Counted from the first letter of the stretch, positions 15,371 to 23,406 are shown. The stretch: DNA of 24,898 bases from Candidatus Hodarchaeota archaeon (GCA_016840305.1 JAEOSP010000263.1:1-24898), one strand, 5' to 3'. Notes: generated by a model not told the origin, from the sequence alone. A program made the numbers and translations.

Positions 15371-16156
15371 ATGAGTAAGAATCGAGAGATCCTACCAACT
15401 GAATTTGAAAGTCTCATTGAGATTCTCTCTGATAATATTAGCAAGCACGCAATTTTAATCGTAGGTATTTGTGATTCAATTTTTGATGGCCGTATAAAAT
15501 CTACATTGCCAAAAGGTGAAAGAATTTTGTTAATCAAGAAAGATTCGAGTATTTTGCTTCATAATGCCACAGGAATGCGCCCAGTTCAATGGCAAAAACA
15601 AAAGGCAGGTAAAGTTACTTTCACGATATCCTCTGAAGAATTATTAGTTATGGAGTCTTATCGACCGAAAACTGATGAGTCTTTCTTTATAAGATTTCAT
15701 GAAGTGTTCTTCGCTTCTATTTTTAAGATTAAAGAAGCAGTAGAAGGTGCTTATGTTATTGGTGATGAAAAGGATTTCGTAGATGCTTTGATAGTACATC
15801 CTGATCTTATCGAACAGGGATTGAAAGTTATTCAACGTGAGAAGGAAATACCGTTTGGATTTATTGATATCTTTGCAGAGGATAAAGCTGGTAATGAAAT
15901 TGTGATAGAAGTTAAGAAACAAGCCGCGACTTTAGCGGATGCACAGCAATTGTATAGATATATTGAATACTTTAAGAACCAAGGGAAGAATCTTAGAGGT
16001 ATTCTTGTTGCCACACATTTACCAAAAAAAGCAAAAGTCTATCTAAAAACGTACAATCTTGAAGCAAGAATTATTAATTGGCAAGAATTATTTCCCACCC
16101 TACAACGTCCTACAAAGATTGCTAGAACGAAACCCTTAGATTCATTTCTGGAGTGA
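15371..16156 (+). CDS. nucS: NucS/EndoMS mismatch endonuclease
   Basis: A 261-residue DNA endonuclease of the NucS/EndoMS family, which cuts both strands at mismatches in archaea and some actinobacteria that lack MutS-MutL. The N-terminal beta domain carries LLIKKDSSILLHNATGMRPVQWQ, the part that contacts the flipped base. The C-terminal PD-(D/E)xK domain shows GFIDIFAEDKAGNEIVIEVKK with D166, E180 and K182 (from ATG 15371), one residue off D165/E179/K181 of the Thermococcus enzyme, then ADAQQLYRYIEYFK. The last residues, TKPLDSFL, resemble a degenerate PCNA-interacting peptide, as known for archaeal NucS. GGGT upstream at 15361-15364 fits the ATG at 15371 better than the one at 15365. It follows the Roadblock gene and overlaps the control region of the dipeptidase gene. 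Confidence 0.94.
   Translation: MSKNREILPTEFESLIEILSDNISKHAILIVGICDSIFDGRIKSTLPKGERILLIKKDSSILLHNATGMRPVQWQKQKAGKVTFTISSEELLVMESYRPKTDESFFIRFHEVFFASIFKIKEAVEGAYVIGDEKDFVDALIVHPDLIEQGLKVIQREKEIPFGFIDIFAEDKAGNEIVIEVKKQAATLADAQQLYRYIEYFKNQGKNLRGILVATHLPKKAKVYLKTYNLEARIINWQELFPTLQRPTKIARTKPLDSFLE
16150..16156 (+). promoter_or_regulatory. Ribosome binding site GGAGTGA overlapping the nucS stop
   Basis: GGAGTGA contains the nucS stop codon TGA (16154-16156) and ends five bases before the ATG at 16162. It decides the dipeptidase start in favour of 16162 over the GTG at 16153, and suggests translational coupling of the two genes. Confidence 0.65.
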
Positions 16157-16161
16157 AACAG

Positions 16162-17121
16162 ATGAAAAACCACAGCTTAGTAATCGACGCTCATGCAGAT
16201 ACTTTATTGAAAAAATATATGGAACCTTTTATGAGATTGATTTCTACAAGAGAACAATCATATCACGTAACAAAGGACTATCTTGTGGAGGGAAACGTAG
16301 ATGTGCAAATTTTTGCAATATTTATTCCTCCTAGAATGGAGAAGATTGCTACAGATATTACTCTTGAAATGATCAATATCGCAAAGATCATGGCACAAAA
16401 AGAGGATTTTCTATTAATTCAATCACCGAAAGATTTAGACAATCTTTCGAAAACTACTACTGGAATGGTTCTGAGTATAGAAGGTGCAGTAGTATTAGAG
16501 CGAAATTTAAACTTGTTGCCTGTTTTTTACGATCTAGGGATTAGAAATATTGGATTATGTTGGAGTCGTCCAAACTTATTTGGAGAAGGAGTTGATTTTT
16601 CGTCAAAAGAAAAGGGAAACGGATTATCCAAACAAGGGAAAAGATTAGTAGAAGAAATGGAAACTCTCGGTATGATTATTGACGTTGCTCATTTGAATTC
16701 TGAAGGATATAGGGATGTTTCGGATATTACGACAAAACCATTCATTGATTCTCATTCAAATGCATATGCAGTTAACCCTGTGTCAAGAAATTTGACAGAT
16801 GACCAACTTGAGATAATTGCTTCTGCTGATGGAGTGGTGGGAATTAACTTCAGCCCTTTATTTTTAGCTAAGGATTTAGAAAAGGCTTCCATAGACGATG
16901 TAATTACGCATATATCCTACATAAGCGAAAAAATTGGTGTTAAACATGTTGGTATTGGATCTGACTTTGATGGTATTGCCATGACACCAAAAGGCTTAGA
17001 AGATGCTCGAAAAATGCCTAATATTATTTCTCTACTAGAAAAAGAAGGTTTTAGCAAAGAGGATATTTCCTTGATTATGGGTGGTAATTTTCAACGTATA
17101 TTTGAGAAAGTATGGGCTTAA
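16162..17121 (+). CDS. Membrane-dipeptidase family (M19) metallopeptidase
   Basis: A 319-residue TIM-barrel zinc dipeptidase of the renal dipeptidase family, which hydrolyses dipeptides, including some with a D-residue at the second position. All metal ligands of the family can be matched: HxD at H11-D13 (DAHADT), bridging E107 (SIEGAVVLE), H177 (DVAHLN), H198 (DSHSNA) and D268 in GIGSDFDG. Despite the family name, there is no signal peptide or membrane segment, so it is cytoplasmic, as is usual for archaeal and bacterial members. The ATG at 16162 follows a ribosome binding site embedded in the nucS stop. It is the third gene of the Roadblock-nucS run and is tail-to-tail with porB, 8 bases apart. 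It could supply amino acids for fermentation through ferredoxin oxidoreductases (inference). Confidence 0.92.
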   Translation: MKNHSLVIDAHADTLLKKYMEPFMRLISTREQSYHVTKDYLVEGNVDVQIFAIFIPPRMEKIATDITLEMINIAKIMAQKEDFLLIQSPKDLDNLSKTTTGMVLSIEGAVVLERNLNLLPVFYDLGIRNIGLCWSRPNLFGEGVDFSSKEKGNGLSKQGKRLVEEMETLGMIIDVAHLNSEGYRDVSDITTKPFIDSHSNAYAVNPVSRNLTDDQLEIIASADGVVGINFSPLFLAKDLEKASIDDVITHISYISEKIGVKHVGIGSDFDGIAMTPKGLEDARKMPNIISLLEKEGFSKEDISLIMGGNFQRIFEKVWA

Positions 17122-17129
17122 ATATATTC

Positions 17130-18050
17130 TTAATCCGATAACTTTCTGATAATCCTATCCCATTGTTCATTCACTTGGTGTTTCAAGTCATGCAGAGCTT
17201 GAGGGTCGTTTAGTAATTTTCGATATCGATTTTGCAAACATATGTAATCTTCCAAAGGATCTCTTGCCTTCGGATCGATATATGGGGCACTTTGTTTGGA
17301 AAGTACTAATTTTTTCTCAATAAATTCATACAAAATTTCATAACCAGTTGTTACTGCTTTTCTAGCAATGGACATCATTTGAGCGGATTCTATACCGTGG
17401 GATGGAATACATGGGGTAGAAACCTGAATATAAGATGGTCCATTCATTTGTTTTGCTCGTCGAACCTTTTGGATAAAATCTGTTGGATATCCGATATTTG
17501 CTGTCGCTAAATAGTGAATAGAGTGGTTCAAGAAAATTTCTGGTAAGCGTTTAGGAATCGTCATAGACCCCTTAGGTGTAGACTTTGTTACTGAATGAAG
17601 CTCTGTAGTTCCTGAAGATTGCCCACCTGTATTCATGTATCCTTGATTATCAAGGCAAATATAGATGAATTTATGCTGACGCTGTATGGCAGAACTTAGA
17701 ACTTGGAAAGCAATATCTGCAGTGGCTCCATCTCCACCCACAACTAAAAGATTGATATCTCGCTCTAATTTCCTTTGTTTCAAGGCAACAGCAAGACCCG
17801 AGGCAATAGCAGGAGCATTACCAAACAGTGGGTGAATCCATGGAGAACGAGCTGTACCTGTCCCTGGAGCGGTGTAATTTACAGCCATGCACCCAGTTGT
17901 CATAATTGCCCATGTATTTTTGCCTAGTGCTTTCATCGCTAGACGAACCGCCAATACTGCTCCACACCCTGGACATCCTGCATTTCCTGGAGCTATCCAC
18001 TCTTCAGGAAATTCTTTGAAAACCTCTTTTTCATTCATGAGGTTATTCAA
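17130..18050 (-). CDS. porB: 2-oxoacid (pyruvate):ferredoxin oxidoreductase beta subunit
   Basis: A 306-residue ThDP- and [4Fe-4S]-binding catalytic subunit of the PorGDAB complex, which oxidatively decarboxylates pyruvate (or a related 2-oxoacid) to the acyl-CoA with reduction of ferredoxin. Cluster cysteines are C26 and C29 (GCPGCG), C54 (TTGC) and C214 (STPC). The ThDP motif begins at GGDGATAD (105-112) and ends at DNQGYMNTGGQ, followed by TPKGS as in pyruvate-type enzymes. The start is TTG at 18050, inside the end of porA (8-base overlap), supported by GGTGG at 18058-18062 seven bases upstream; the ATG at 18038 is the alternative. Pyruvate is the likely substrate, but 2-ketoisovalerate-type enzymes are close relatives. 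It is the last gene of the operon. Confidence 0.93.
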   Translation of the reverse strand: MNNLMNEKEVFKEFPEEWIAPGNAGCPGCGAVLAVRLAMKALGKNTWAIMTTGCMAVNYTAPGTGTARSPWIHPLFGNAPAIASGLAVALKQRKLERDINLLVVGGDGATADIAFQVLSSAIQRQHKFIYICLDNQGYMNTGGQSSGTTELHSVTKSTPKGSMTIPKRLPEIFLNHSIHYLATANIGYPTDFIQKVRRAKQMNGPSYIQVSTPCIPSHGIESAQMMSIARKAVTTGYEILYEFIEKKLVLSKQSAPYIDPKARDPLEDYICLQNRYRKLLNDPQALHDLKHQVNEQWDRIIRKLSD

Positions 18051-19245
18051 TATTAGACCACCTTTTTATTGTTTGATGATTCACATCCAACCAGAATTGA
18101 CGGGATTCAGCTGAATTTGATTTTATTTCATTTACAGCCTTGACAATGAGCTCTCCTGTTTTTTCTGTTATATCACGTCCTCCTAATCCTAAAATAAAAC
18201 CATAACAATCGACATCAAGTCCATTTGTTTGCAGAAGACTTGATATTTCCAAGAATGCTGGCCCAGCTTGACTCGGGCTCAAGGACCGATCTAGTACTAC
18301 TAATTTCTTTGAATCCTTAATTTCAGCAATAATTTGCTCGTATGGAAAGGGACGATAGCATTTAATCCGTAATAAACCGATTAAAATCCCTTTTTCCCGC
18401 ATATTATCTACTACTACTTCTAAGGTACTCATCATCGAGCCTATTCCAACGATTATCAGATCCGCGTCAGATGAACGATAAGTAGAAATTAAGGAAGTAA
18501 TTTCGCGTATCTTGTCAGAATATTCTTTTGTAACTTCTTCAATTACCGCTATGGCATTTGTTAATGCCTTGTTACGAAGATAAACAAATTCCTCATAGTA
18601 ATCTGGCCAAGCTGCTGTACCTAGAAACTTCGGATTTTCAATATCCATATGAGGAAAATTATGTGTAAATTCTGGTAGAAAAGAATCAACAGCTGTTTGT
18701 AAGGGAATTTCTACTGGTTCCGATAGATGACTCACAGAGAAACCATCAATACACACCTTAATTGGGAGAAGTACTTTTTTATTCTCTGCTATTTTGTATG
18801 CAGTAATAATTGTATCTAAAGCCTCTTGACTATCTTTGCAGTAAAATTGTAACCATCCGTTATCACGTAAAGACATTGAATCTTGATGGTCACTGAAAAT
18901 TGTTACAGGAGCACTAAGACTGCGGTTCACCACAGCCATCACAAGTGGTATCCGCATTCCACTTCCATAATAAGTAGCCTCACTCATCATAAGAAGACCT
19001 TGACTACTTGTTGCCGTGAAAGATCTTACTCCTCCAAGCGTGCTTCCTAATACAACTGATATAGCAGAAAATTCACTTTCCACATGCGTCATGATGGTGT
19101 CAAGCTGTCTCTCCATAATGAGATTAGATAAATGATTGACAATGCCAGTTTGGGGAGTTATTGGATATGCAGCGATTGATTTTACACTTGAAAGAAGAAC
19201 AGCCTCCGCAATAGCCTCATTTCCGTTAAGAAACGATTTTTTCAT
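18043..19245 (-). CDS. porA: 2-oxoacid (pyruvate):ferredoxin oxidoreductase alpha subunit
   Basis: A 400-residue alpha subunit forming the active site with PorB. The N-terminus shows GNEAIAEA (8-15) and the hallmark YPITPQT at 27-33, which contacts ThDP. THVESEFSAISVVLGSTLGG and TATSSQGLLMMSEATYYGSGMRIPLVMAVVNR follow as usual for archaeal PorA. The C-terminal domain carries GSMMSTLEVVVDNMREKGI and the VVLDRSLSPSQAGPAF segment. Length and order are standard. The ATG at 19245 has a clear GGAGG site (19253-19257) seven bases upstream and overlaps the end of porD by four bases; the 3' end overlaps porB. The tight overlaps indicate one transcript with coupled translation. Confidence 0.94.
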   Translation of the reverse strand: MKKSFLNGNEAIAEAVLLSSVKSIAAYPITPQTGIVNHLSNLIMERQLDTIMTHVESEFSAISVVLGSTLGGVRSFTATSSQGLLMMSEATYYGSGMRIPLVMAVVNRSLSAPVTIFSDHQDSMSLRDNGWLQFYCKDSQEALDTIITAYKIAENKKVLLPIKVCIDGFSVSHLSEPVEIPLQTAVDSFLPEFTHNFPHMDIENPKFLGTAAWPDYYEEFVYLRNKALTNAIAVIEEVTKEYSDKIREITSLISTYRSSDADLIIVGIGSMMSTLEVVVDNMREKGILIGLLRIKCYRPFPYEQIIAEIKDSKKLVVLDRSLSPSQAGPAFLEISSLLQTNGLDVDCYGFILGLGGRDITEKTGELIVKAVNEIKSNSAESRQFWLDVNHQTIKRWSNIE

Positions 19246-19523
19246 ACTTTAGCCTCCATAACAATAGCTTTTGTTGGACATTCTACTGCACATATCCCAC
19301 AACCTTTACAAAAGAACAGATCAACCTTGATTTTTTCATTCAGATAATCTATTGCGGATTCAGGGCATGAGATCCAACATTTCAAGCATTTAATACATTT
19401 GGTTTGATCTACTCTTGGTTGAAATAACGCCCATCTCCCAGTTTTATTATTCATAGAATGGTTTGGAGGAAGCCATGGTGAAATAGGATTATCCTTCTGA
19501 TGATCATAAGACACAATAACCAC
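19242..19523 (-). CDS. porD: 2-oxoacid:ferredoxin oxidoreductase delta (ferredoxin) subunit
   Basis: A 93-residue 2x[4Fe-4S] ferredoxin-like subunit that relays electrons from the PorB cluster to soluble ferredoxin. Two complete Cx2Cx2Cx3CP motifs are visible: C43, C46, C49, C53 (CIKCLKCWISCP) and C72, C75, C78, C82 (CKGCGICAVECP). The preceding NKTGRWALFQPRVD matches the usual lead-in (NKTGSWR...P) of archaeal PorD. The frame starts with GTG at 19523, one base after the porG stop; no strong ribosome binding site was seen, so the first 20 or so residues are less certain, with an ATG at residue 24 as the alternative. It is flanked by porG upstream and porA downstream. Confidence 0.93.
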   Translation of the reverse strand: MVIVSYDHQKDNPISPWLPPNHSMNNKTGRWALFQPRVDQTKCIKCLKCWISCPESAIDYLNEKIKVDLFFCKGCGICAVECPTKAIVMEAKV

Positions 19524-19524
19524 T

Positions 19525-20091
19525 CTATTGAACGTTAATTTGTATTCGATTCTTCACATCTGTTAATGATGATCCAACTTCAATCATTCGGTAAATTAGT
19601 TTCTCTTCGATGACGGAAAGAGAGGATTTTACGTTTTTTGCAATCAGTTCTAGATCTGTGATTCCTAGAAGCTTGAAAATACTCCCTAGGATAATTATAT
19701 TGGCAAATGGACTATTAAATTTCTTAAGGGATAGTTTAGTTCCCTCAATGAAGACTATTTCTCTTTCATCTCTTTTGGATTCAAATTCCTCTATAAGAGA
19801 ACCATTGATAACTACTATACCCATAGGTTTTGAAAAAGAAAATATTTCTTGCACTTTAAAAGCTGAATTATCTAAAACGATAGTTAAATCACTTCTTTCA
19901 ATGAAAGACTTAATACGAATTTTCTCTGAAGCTATCCGAACATCTGCGTGTACAGGAGCCCCCCGTCTTTCAGCGCCAAATCGAGGTAGGGAGGTCGTCC
20001 AAAAACCAAGTTCAAGAAAAACCCTTCCGATGATATGAGCTGAGGAGACAACACCAAATCCCCCTCGCCCCAGTACTTTTATTTCCAGCAT
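19525..20091 (-). CDS. porG: 2-oxoacid:ferredoxin oxidoreductase gamma subunit
   Basis: A 188-residue gamma subunit of the PorGDAB complex, first gene of the operon. It opens with LEIKVLGRGGFGVVSSAHIIGRVF, the glycine-rich GRGGFG loop (residues 8-13) of the family, followed by SLPRFGAERRGAPVHADVRI, in which the GxERRGxPV block is the signature of PorG. FANIIILGSIFKLLGI near 130 matches the usual NxxxLGxL segment. The ATG at 20091 is the family start. A TATA-like box at 20118-20128 predicts a leader of only about 6 bases. Gene order porG-porD-porA-porB on one strand is the common archaeal arrangement. An upstream zinc-ribbon gene on the same strand is separated by 83 bases. Confidence 0.93.
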   Translation of the reverse strand: MLEIKVLGRGGFGVVSSAHIIGRVFLELGFWTTSLPRFGAERRGAPVHADVRIASEKIRIKSFIERSDLTIVLDNSAFKVQEIFSFSKPMGIVVINGSLIEEFESKRDEREIVFIEGTKLSLKKFNSPFANIIILGSIFKLLGITDLELIAKNVKSSLSVIEEKLIYRMIEVGSSLTDVKNRIQINVQ

Positions 20092-20117
20092 ACTACCCGA
20101 TTTTTCTTAAAATGTGG

Positions 20118-20128
20118 ATTTTATTAAT
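20118..20128 (-). promoter_or_regulatory. TATA-like box for the porGDAB operon
   Basis: ATTAATAAAAT on the minus strand, preceded by a purine-rich AGGAAT that could be a BRE, is centred about 32 bases before the porG ATG. It predicts a nearly leaderless mRNA, and suggests that por can be transcribed apart from the zinc-ribbon gene. Confidence 0.4.
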
Positions 20129-20174
20129 ATTCCTCTTAAGTTTTGTTTCAATGGGATTTGTTATAGCGAAGCCC

Positions 20175-20507
20175 TTAATCGAAATCGAAAATACTCCTAC
20201 CTTTATTGAAAAGCTCGATATGTCCACAATGCTTACAACTCATCATTATTACTTTAAAACTCGTCCAACCCCATTTAGAGTCCAGTCTTCCTTTATCTTT
20301 AGCAAAATCCTGGCTACCACACATTGTACATCTTAAAACAAGGTGCTCTCCTGTTCTACGCTCTCCGAATCCAATGGATCGATCTTCAGGAGTGAATGTT
20401 GCCCTTGTAGATCTCTTAGACTGTGATGAGCTCATGCTAACACCACAGCTCTTGCAGTATTGTGCGCTTTCCACGTTCTCAGCCCCACATCGTTCGCAAT
20501 AAGCCAT
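20175..20507 (-). CDS. Small protein with two zinc ribbons
   Basis: A 110-residue protein with two zinc-binding modules. The N-terminal ribbon has CxxC pairs C4/C7 and C18/C21 (YCERCGAE...YCKSCG), a short zinc-ribbon type common in archaea. A polar linker rich in S, R and T (about 25-55) follows. The second ribbon has C60/C63 (LRCTMCGS) and C91/C94 (SCKHCGHIELF), resembling nucleic-acid-binding ribbons of transcription or translation proteins. No membrane segment is present. The ATG at 20507 has an AGAAGGAA site just upstream. It precedes porGDAB on the same strand by 83 bases, so it could be co-transcribed or even control the operon, but neither is shown. The exact function is unknown. Confidence 0.8.
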   Translation of the reverse strand: MAYCERCGAENVESAQYCKSCGVSMSSSQSKRSTRATFTPEDRSIGFGERRTGEHLVLRCTMCGSQDFAKDKGRLDSKWGWTSFKVIMMSCKHCGHIELFNKGRSIFDFD

Positions 20508-20778
20508 TATTTTTCCTTCTCTGTTTTGTTAGTTTCCATTTAAAGTGTGTTTGATTAAGTTAACGGTCTTTTTAAGTCCAATCATAGGGGAACTCGATTA
20601 TCCTTCCTTCCTACATACATCTGAGAGGCATAATTTTTCTAGAAGTCGTCTGATGGTAACCTTTATCTCGTACAAAAGCGTTAGATATTTATAATACAAT
20701 TTACTCTTTTTTCATTCATTTGATATTAGAATTATAACAATTCGAACGTATAACACATAAACAAAGGAGAAAACTGAA
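20508..20778. other. Divergent intergenic region between zinc-ribbon and Ldh_2 genes
   Basis: There is no gene here. On the plus strand AATTATAAC at about 20730-20738 is a good TATA candidate, giving a transcript start near 20760. AAAGGAG at 20763-20769 is the ribosome binding site, nine bases before the ATG at 20779. The rest is AT-rich with no tRNA or repeat seen. Confidence 0.5.
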
Positions 20779-21951
20779 ATGGGAAAAATGAGAGATCATT
20801 ATAAGGTTGAAGACCTCTATAATTTTGCAGTTGAAGTTTTAAAGATTAGTAAGTATTCTGAAGAATCAGCACAAGCAACTGCATATGCTTTATTAGAAGC
20901 TGATAAGCGAGGTATCTTTTCTCATGGTATTGCTGGAGGAACAGGTTTAGAAGAAGCTGTTAAGAGAGTGGGAATAACTGCAACGGTCAATCCTGATGCA
21001 AAACCTATCATCTTGAAACAGAAATACCCCTCAATAGCAGTGATTAATGCTAATGGCGCTCCTGGTCATATTACTTCGATGAGGGCAGTAGATTTGGTTA
21101 AAACCTTGGGAAGGAGTCAAGGTTTAGCAAAGGTCTATGTGAATAATGCCAATCACTTTGGGGCTGCAGGTGTTTGGAGTGCAAAAATCGCTGAGAATAA
21201 TGATATGATTGGGATAGTTAGTTGTACGACAATAGCTTGCGCAAGACCTATGGGGGATGATCCAGAGGGTTTTGATTATACTAAAGGAGCAGGAAAAGAA
21301 GTAAGAATTGGAACTAATCCATTAGCTATATCAGTTCCACATGAGGATGGGATAATGACATTAGATATGGCATTAACTCGTATGGCGATTAGCTATGCGA
21401 TTAAAGCACTAAAAGCGGGAACAAAATTGACAATACCTGAATATATTGCAGATAAATCCTACAATTCAACATTAGATCCACTTGATCTGTTTGATCAAGA
21501 AGGTGGAGATCTAAAGGGAAGCTTATTTCCTCATGGTTCCACTTTTTCGGGATATAAAGGGGATTCACAACTAAGAATGATAGAAGTGATTCATTCACTT
21601 GGAGGAGGACCAATAAAAAAGGTTCCTATAGGGAAAACGGACAAAAGACGAAGAATTTCCCATTCATTTGAAGCCCAGATGATTGATTTTCTTTATACAA
21701 AAGAGGAAGCCCTTCAACGCGTAAGGGAGCTTATGAAAGATTACGAAGAGAAGTATTTTGGATCAGCATCAAGATGGCCAGGGGATAGAGCCAATGAAGC
21801 AATAGAATATGTATTAACAGAAGGAATTCCGTATAGCGAGGGACAAATCGCAACCTTAAAACGAACTGCAGCGTATGTAGGGATTGATTTCCATACAATG
21901 ATTCAATCTGTAGGTAGAAAGCCTTACCCAGCAGAAATATTCAAAAAATAG
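20779..21951 (+). CDS. Ldh_2-family NAD(P)-dependent malate/L-lactate/ureidoglycolate-type dehydrogenase
   Basis: A 390-residue oxidoreductase of the Ldh_2 (YlbC/ComC) family, unrelated to classical Rossmann malate and lactate dehydrogenases. Members oxidise 2-hydroxy acids such as malate, L-sulfolactate, ureidoglycolate or 2,3-diketogulonate, using NAD(P). Seen: ADKRGIFSHGI (41-51), the conserved R-G-x-x-SHG helix with the active-site histidine; VINANGAPGHITSMRAVDLV; NNANHFGAAGVWSAKIAEN (122-140); RIGTNPLAISVPHEDGIMTLDMALT; and the loop GSTFSGYKG. The C-terminal part is rather long, with FGSASRWPGDRANE replacing the usual PGE...R end. There is a clear ribosome binding site and TATA candidate, and it appears to be a single-gene unit. 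The substrate cannot be assigned from sequence. Confidence 0.88.
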   Translation: MGKMRDHYKVEDLYNFAVEVLKISKYSEESAQATAYALLEADKRGIFSHGIAGGTGLEEAVKRVGITATVNPDAKPIILKQKYPSIAVINANGAPGHITSMRAVDLVKTLGRSQGLAKVYVNNANHFGAAGVWSAKIAENNDMIGIVSCTTIACARPMGDDPEGFDYTKGAGKEVRIGTNPLAISVPHEDGIMTLDMALTRMAISYAIKALKAGTKLTIPEYIADKSYNSTLDPLDLFDQEGGDLKGSLFPHGSTFSGYKGDSQLRMIEVIHSLGGGPIKKVPIGKTDKRRRISHSFEAQMIDFLYTKEEALQRVRELMKDYEEKYFGSASRWPGDRANEAIEYVLTEGIPYSEGQIATLKRTAAYVGIDFHTMIQSVGRKPYPAEIFKK

Positions 21952-22200
21952 TTGATTATTGGTATTATGTAATCTAGTCTAGCCTTTATTTAAGATGGGT
22001 TGATATTCCGCACTCTTGGATTTCTGATTTTCTTTCTCTGCTTAATTAGCGTTCGTTTATCGTATGCTTGAATAGATAAAAGGGATGTTTAGATCAAATC
22101 ATAAGGAAATTCTTTTCCAGAAATTCAGCACTTCTTTACAAATAACTAATATAATCACTTTTTTCTCGCCATTATCATTAAATCTCGGATACTTTTAGCA
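21952..22200. other. Intergenic region upstream of the second MFS gene
   Basis: There is no gene or clear repeat here. AACTAATATAATC near 22143-22155 is a TATA candidate for the MFS gene, predicting a start near 22176. No ribosome binding site precedes the ATG at 22201. Confidence 0.35.
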
Positions 22201-23406
22201 ATGGCAATACTCTACAGGTCAGAATTGGTCTATCTTCTTTATCATTTGCCTGTAGCTATGAGTTCTCCCTTTATTGCATGGTATTTTTTTAATTTATCTA
22301 GTGGGGATTATTGGGGTGCTGGTCTCATAGTTTCTATTCCTTATATCTTTTTTATCTTTTCCACCGCTCTTTTTGGAAGGCTAAGTGATTTCTTGGGTTC
22401 CAAAAAAGTTATTATCCTAGCGTTATTATCTCAACTTACTTCTTTTATTGTTTACTTTAATATTTCTGAACCTTGGATATTCTTCTTTATCTATATATTT
22501 TTTAATGTTCTTATCTCTGCATTTAGTCCTGCATATAATCGTTATGTCTCTTTTAGCAGAGATATCGATCAAGGTGAGGTTTTTGGACGATTGGCAAGCT
22601 GGGCAAGTGTTGGTTTTTTTCTTGGTAGTGTGATAACAGCACTTTTATTAGGGAATAATGGTGAAGATTTTCGCCCATTGTTCTTAGTGGCAGCAGTTTT
22701 TTCCTCGTTAGCTCTCATTAGTGCACTATTTTTGACTACAGAGCTAAAATTTGAATCAGAAATAGCATCCAAGAGTTCTAAAACTAAAATACCTTCCATC
22801 ACCACTCTGAAAAATACGCTTCGCCTCATTTTAAAACCAATTATTGTAATGCTAATATTAGTTCTACTCACACAAACAACCAATTCACTATATGTTGGAT
22901 TATTTGCGATTTTTATTGAAAATGAGTTAGACCAGAGTGTGAACTGGTTAGCAATAATTAATTCAACAGCAACGATCATTGGTATTGTAGCCACATTTAT
23001 AGTTGGTAAGTTACTTGTGAGAAAATTCCCTAAAAAGTATTTAATTAACATAGGATTGTGTATATACCTGTTATTGCCATTATTAACCTTTCTTTTCAGC
23101 AATGAACCCCTATTGGTATTTTCCTTGTATAGCATTCCAACTTACGCAATATTTTTCGTTGTGGCTCCTGTAATAATCTCAGAAAATACTAAGGAAGAAC
23201 ATCGAGGTTTCTCAATGGGATTATATTCTGCATTTATGTTTTGTGGTCAGGCAATTGGTACTCTTATTGGGGCGTATATTGCTTCGATTACAGGAGTAGT
23301 ACGATATAATTTTGCTCTATCGGCTGTATTAGCTTTAATTACCATATTAATTGGACTTATTTTCTATAAAGATTATAATTCAACCGATGATCAAAAAACG
23401 TATTAA
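22201..23406 (+). CDS. MFS transporter, efflux-like, substrate unknown
   Basis: A 401-residue carrier with about twelve hydrophobic segments. Seen: a motif-A-like loop FGRLSDFLGSKKVIIL after helix 2 (about 58-73), FNVLISAFSPAYNRYVS in helix 4 and its following loop, FGRLASWASVGFFLGSVITALLLG in helix 5, a polar central loop (180-205) rich in K and S, and VGKLLVRKFPKKYLI as the second-half counterpart of motif A. The YSAFMFCGQAIGTLIGAYIASITG stretch in helix 11 is common in the MFS_1 group with multidrug and sugar efflux pumps. It differs clearly from the 13.4 kb MFS gene. The ATG at 22201 is the only good start, without a ribosome binding site. Its last four bases overlap the end of the convergent TPR-like gene. 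Confidence 0.87.
   Translation: MAILYRSELVYLLYHLPVAMSSPFIAWYFFNLSSGDYWGAGLIVSIPYIFFIFSTALFGRLSDFLGSKKVIILALLSQLTSFIVYFNISEPWIFFFIYIFFNVLISAFSPAYNRYVSFSRDIDQGEVFGRLASWASVGFFLGSVITALLLGNNGEDFRPLFLVAAVFSSLALISALFLTTELKFESEIASKSSKTKIPSITTLKNTLRLILKPIIVMLILVLLTQTTNSLYVGLFAIFIENELDQSVNWLAIINSTATIIGIVATFIVGKLLVRKFPKKYLINIGLCIYLLLPLLTFLFSNEPLLVFSLYSIPTYAIFFVVAPVIISENTKEEHRGFSMGLYSAFMFCGQAIGTLIGAYIASITGVVRYNFALSAVLALITILIGLIFYKDYNSTDDQKTY

Noticed and set aside
19610..20038. 142-codon open frame on the plus strand opposite porG
   Set aside because: It lies fully inside porG, which has strong family motifs; no ribosome binding site or recognisable domain.
22569..23135. 188-codon open frame on the minus strand opposite the second MFS gene
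   Set aside because: Antisense to a convincing membrane transporter; the composition is that of a reversed hydrophobic gene.
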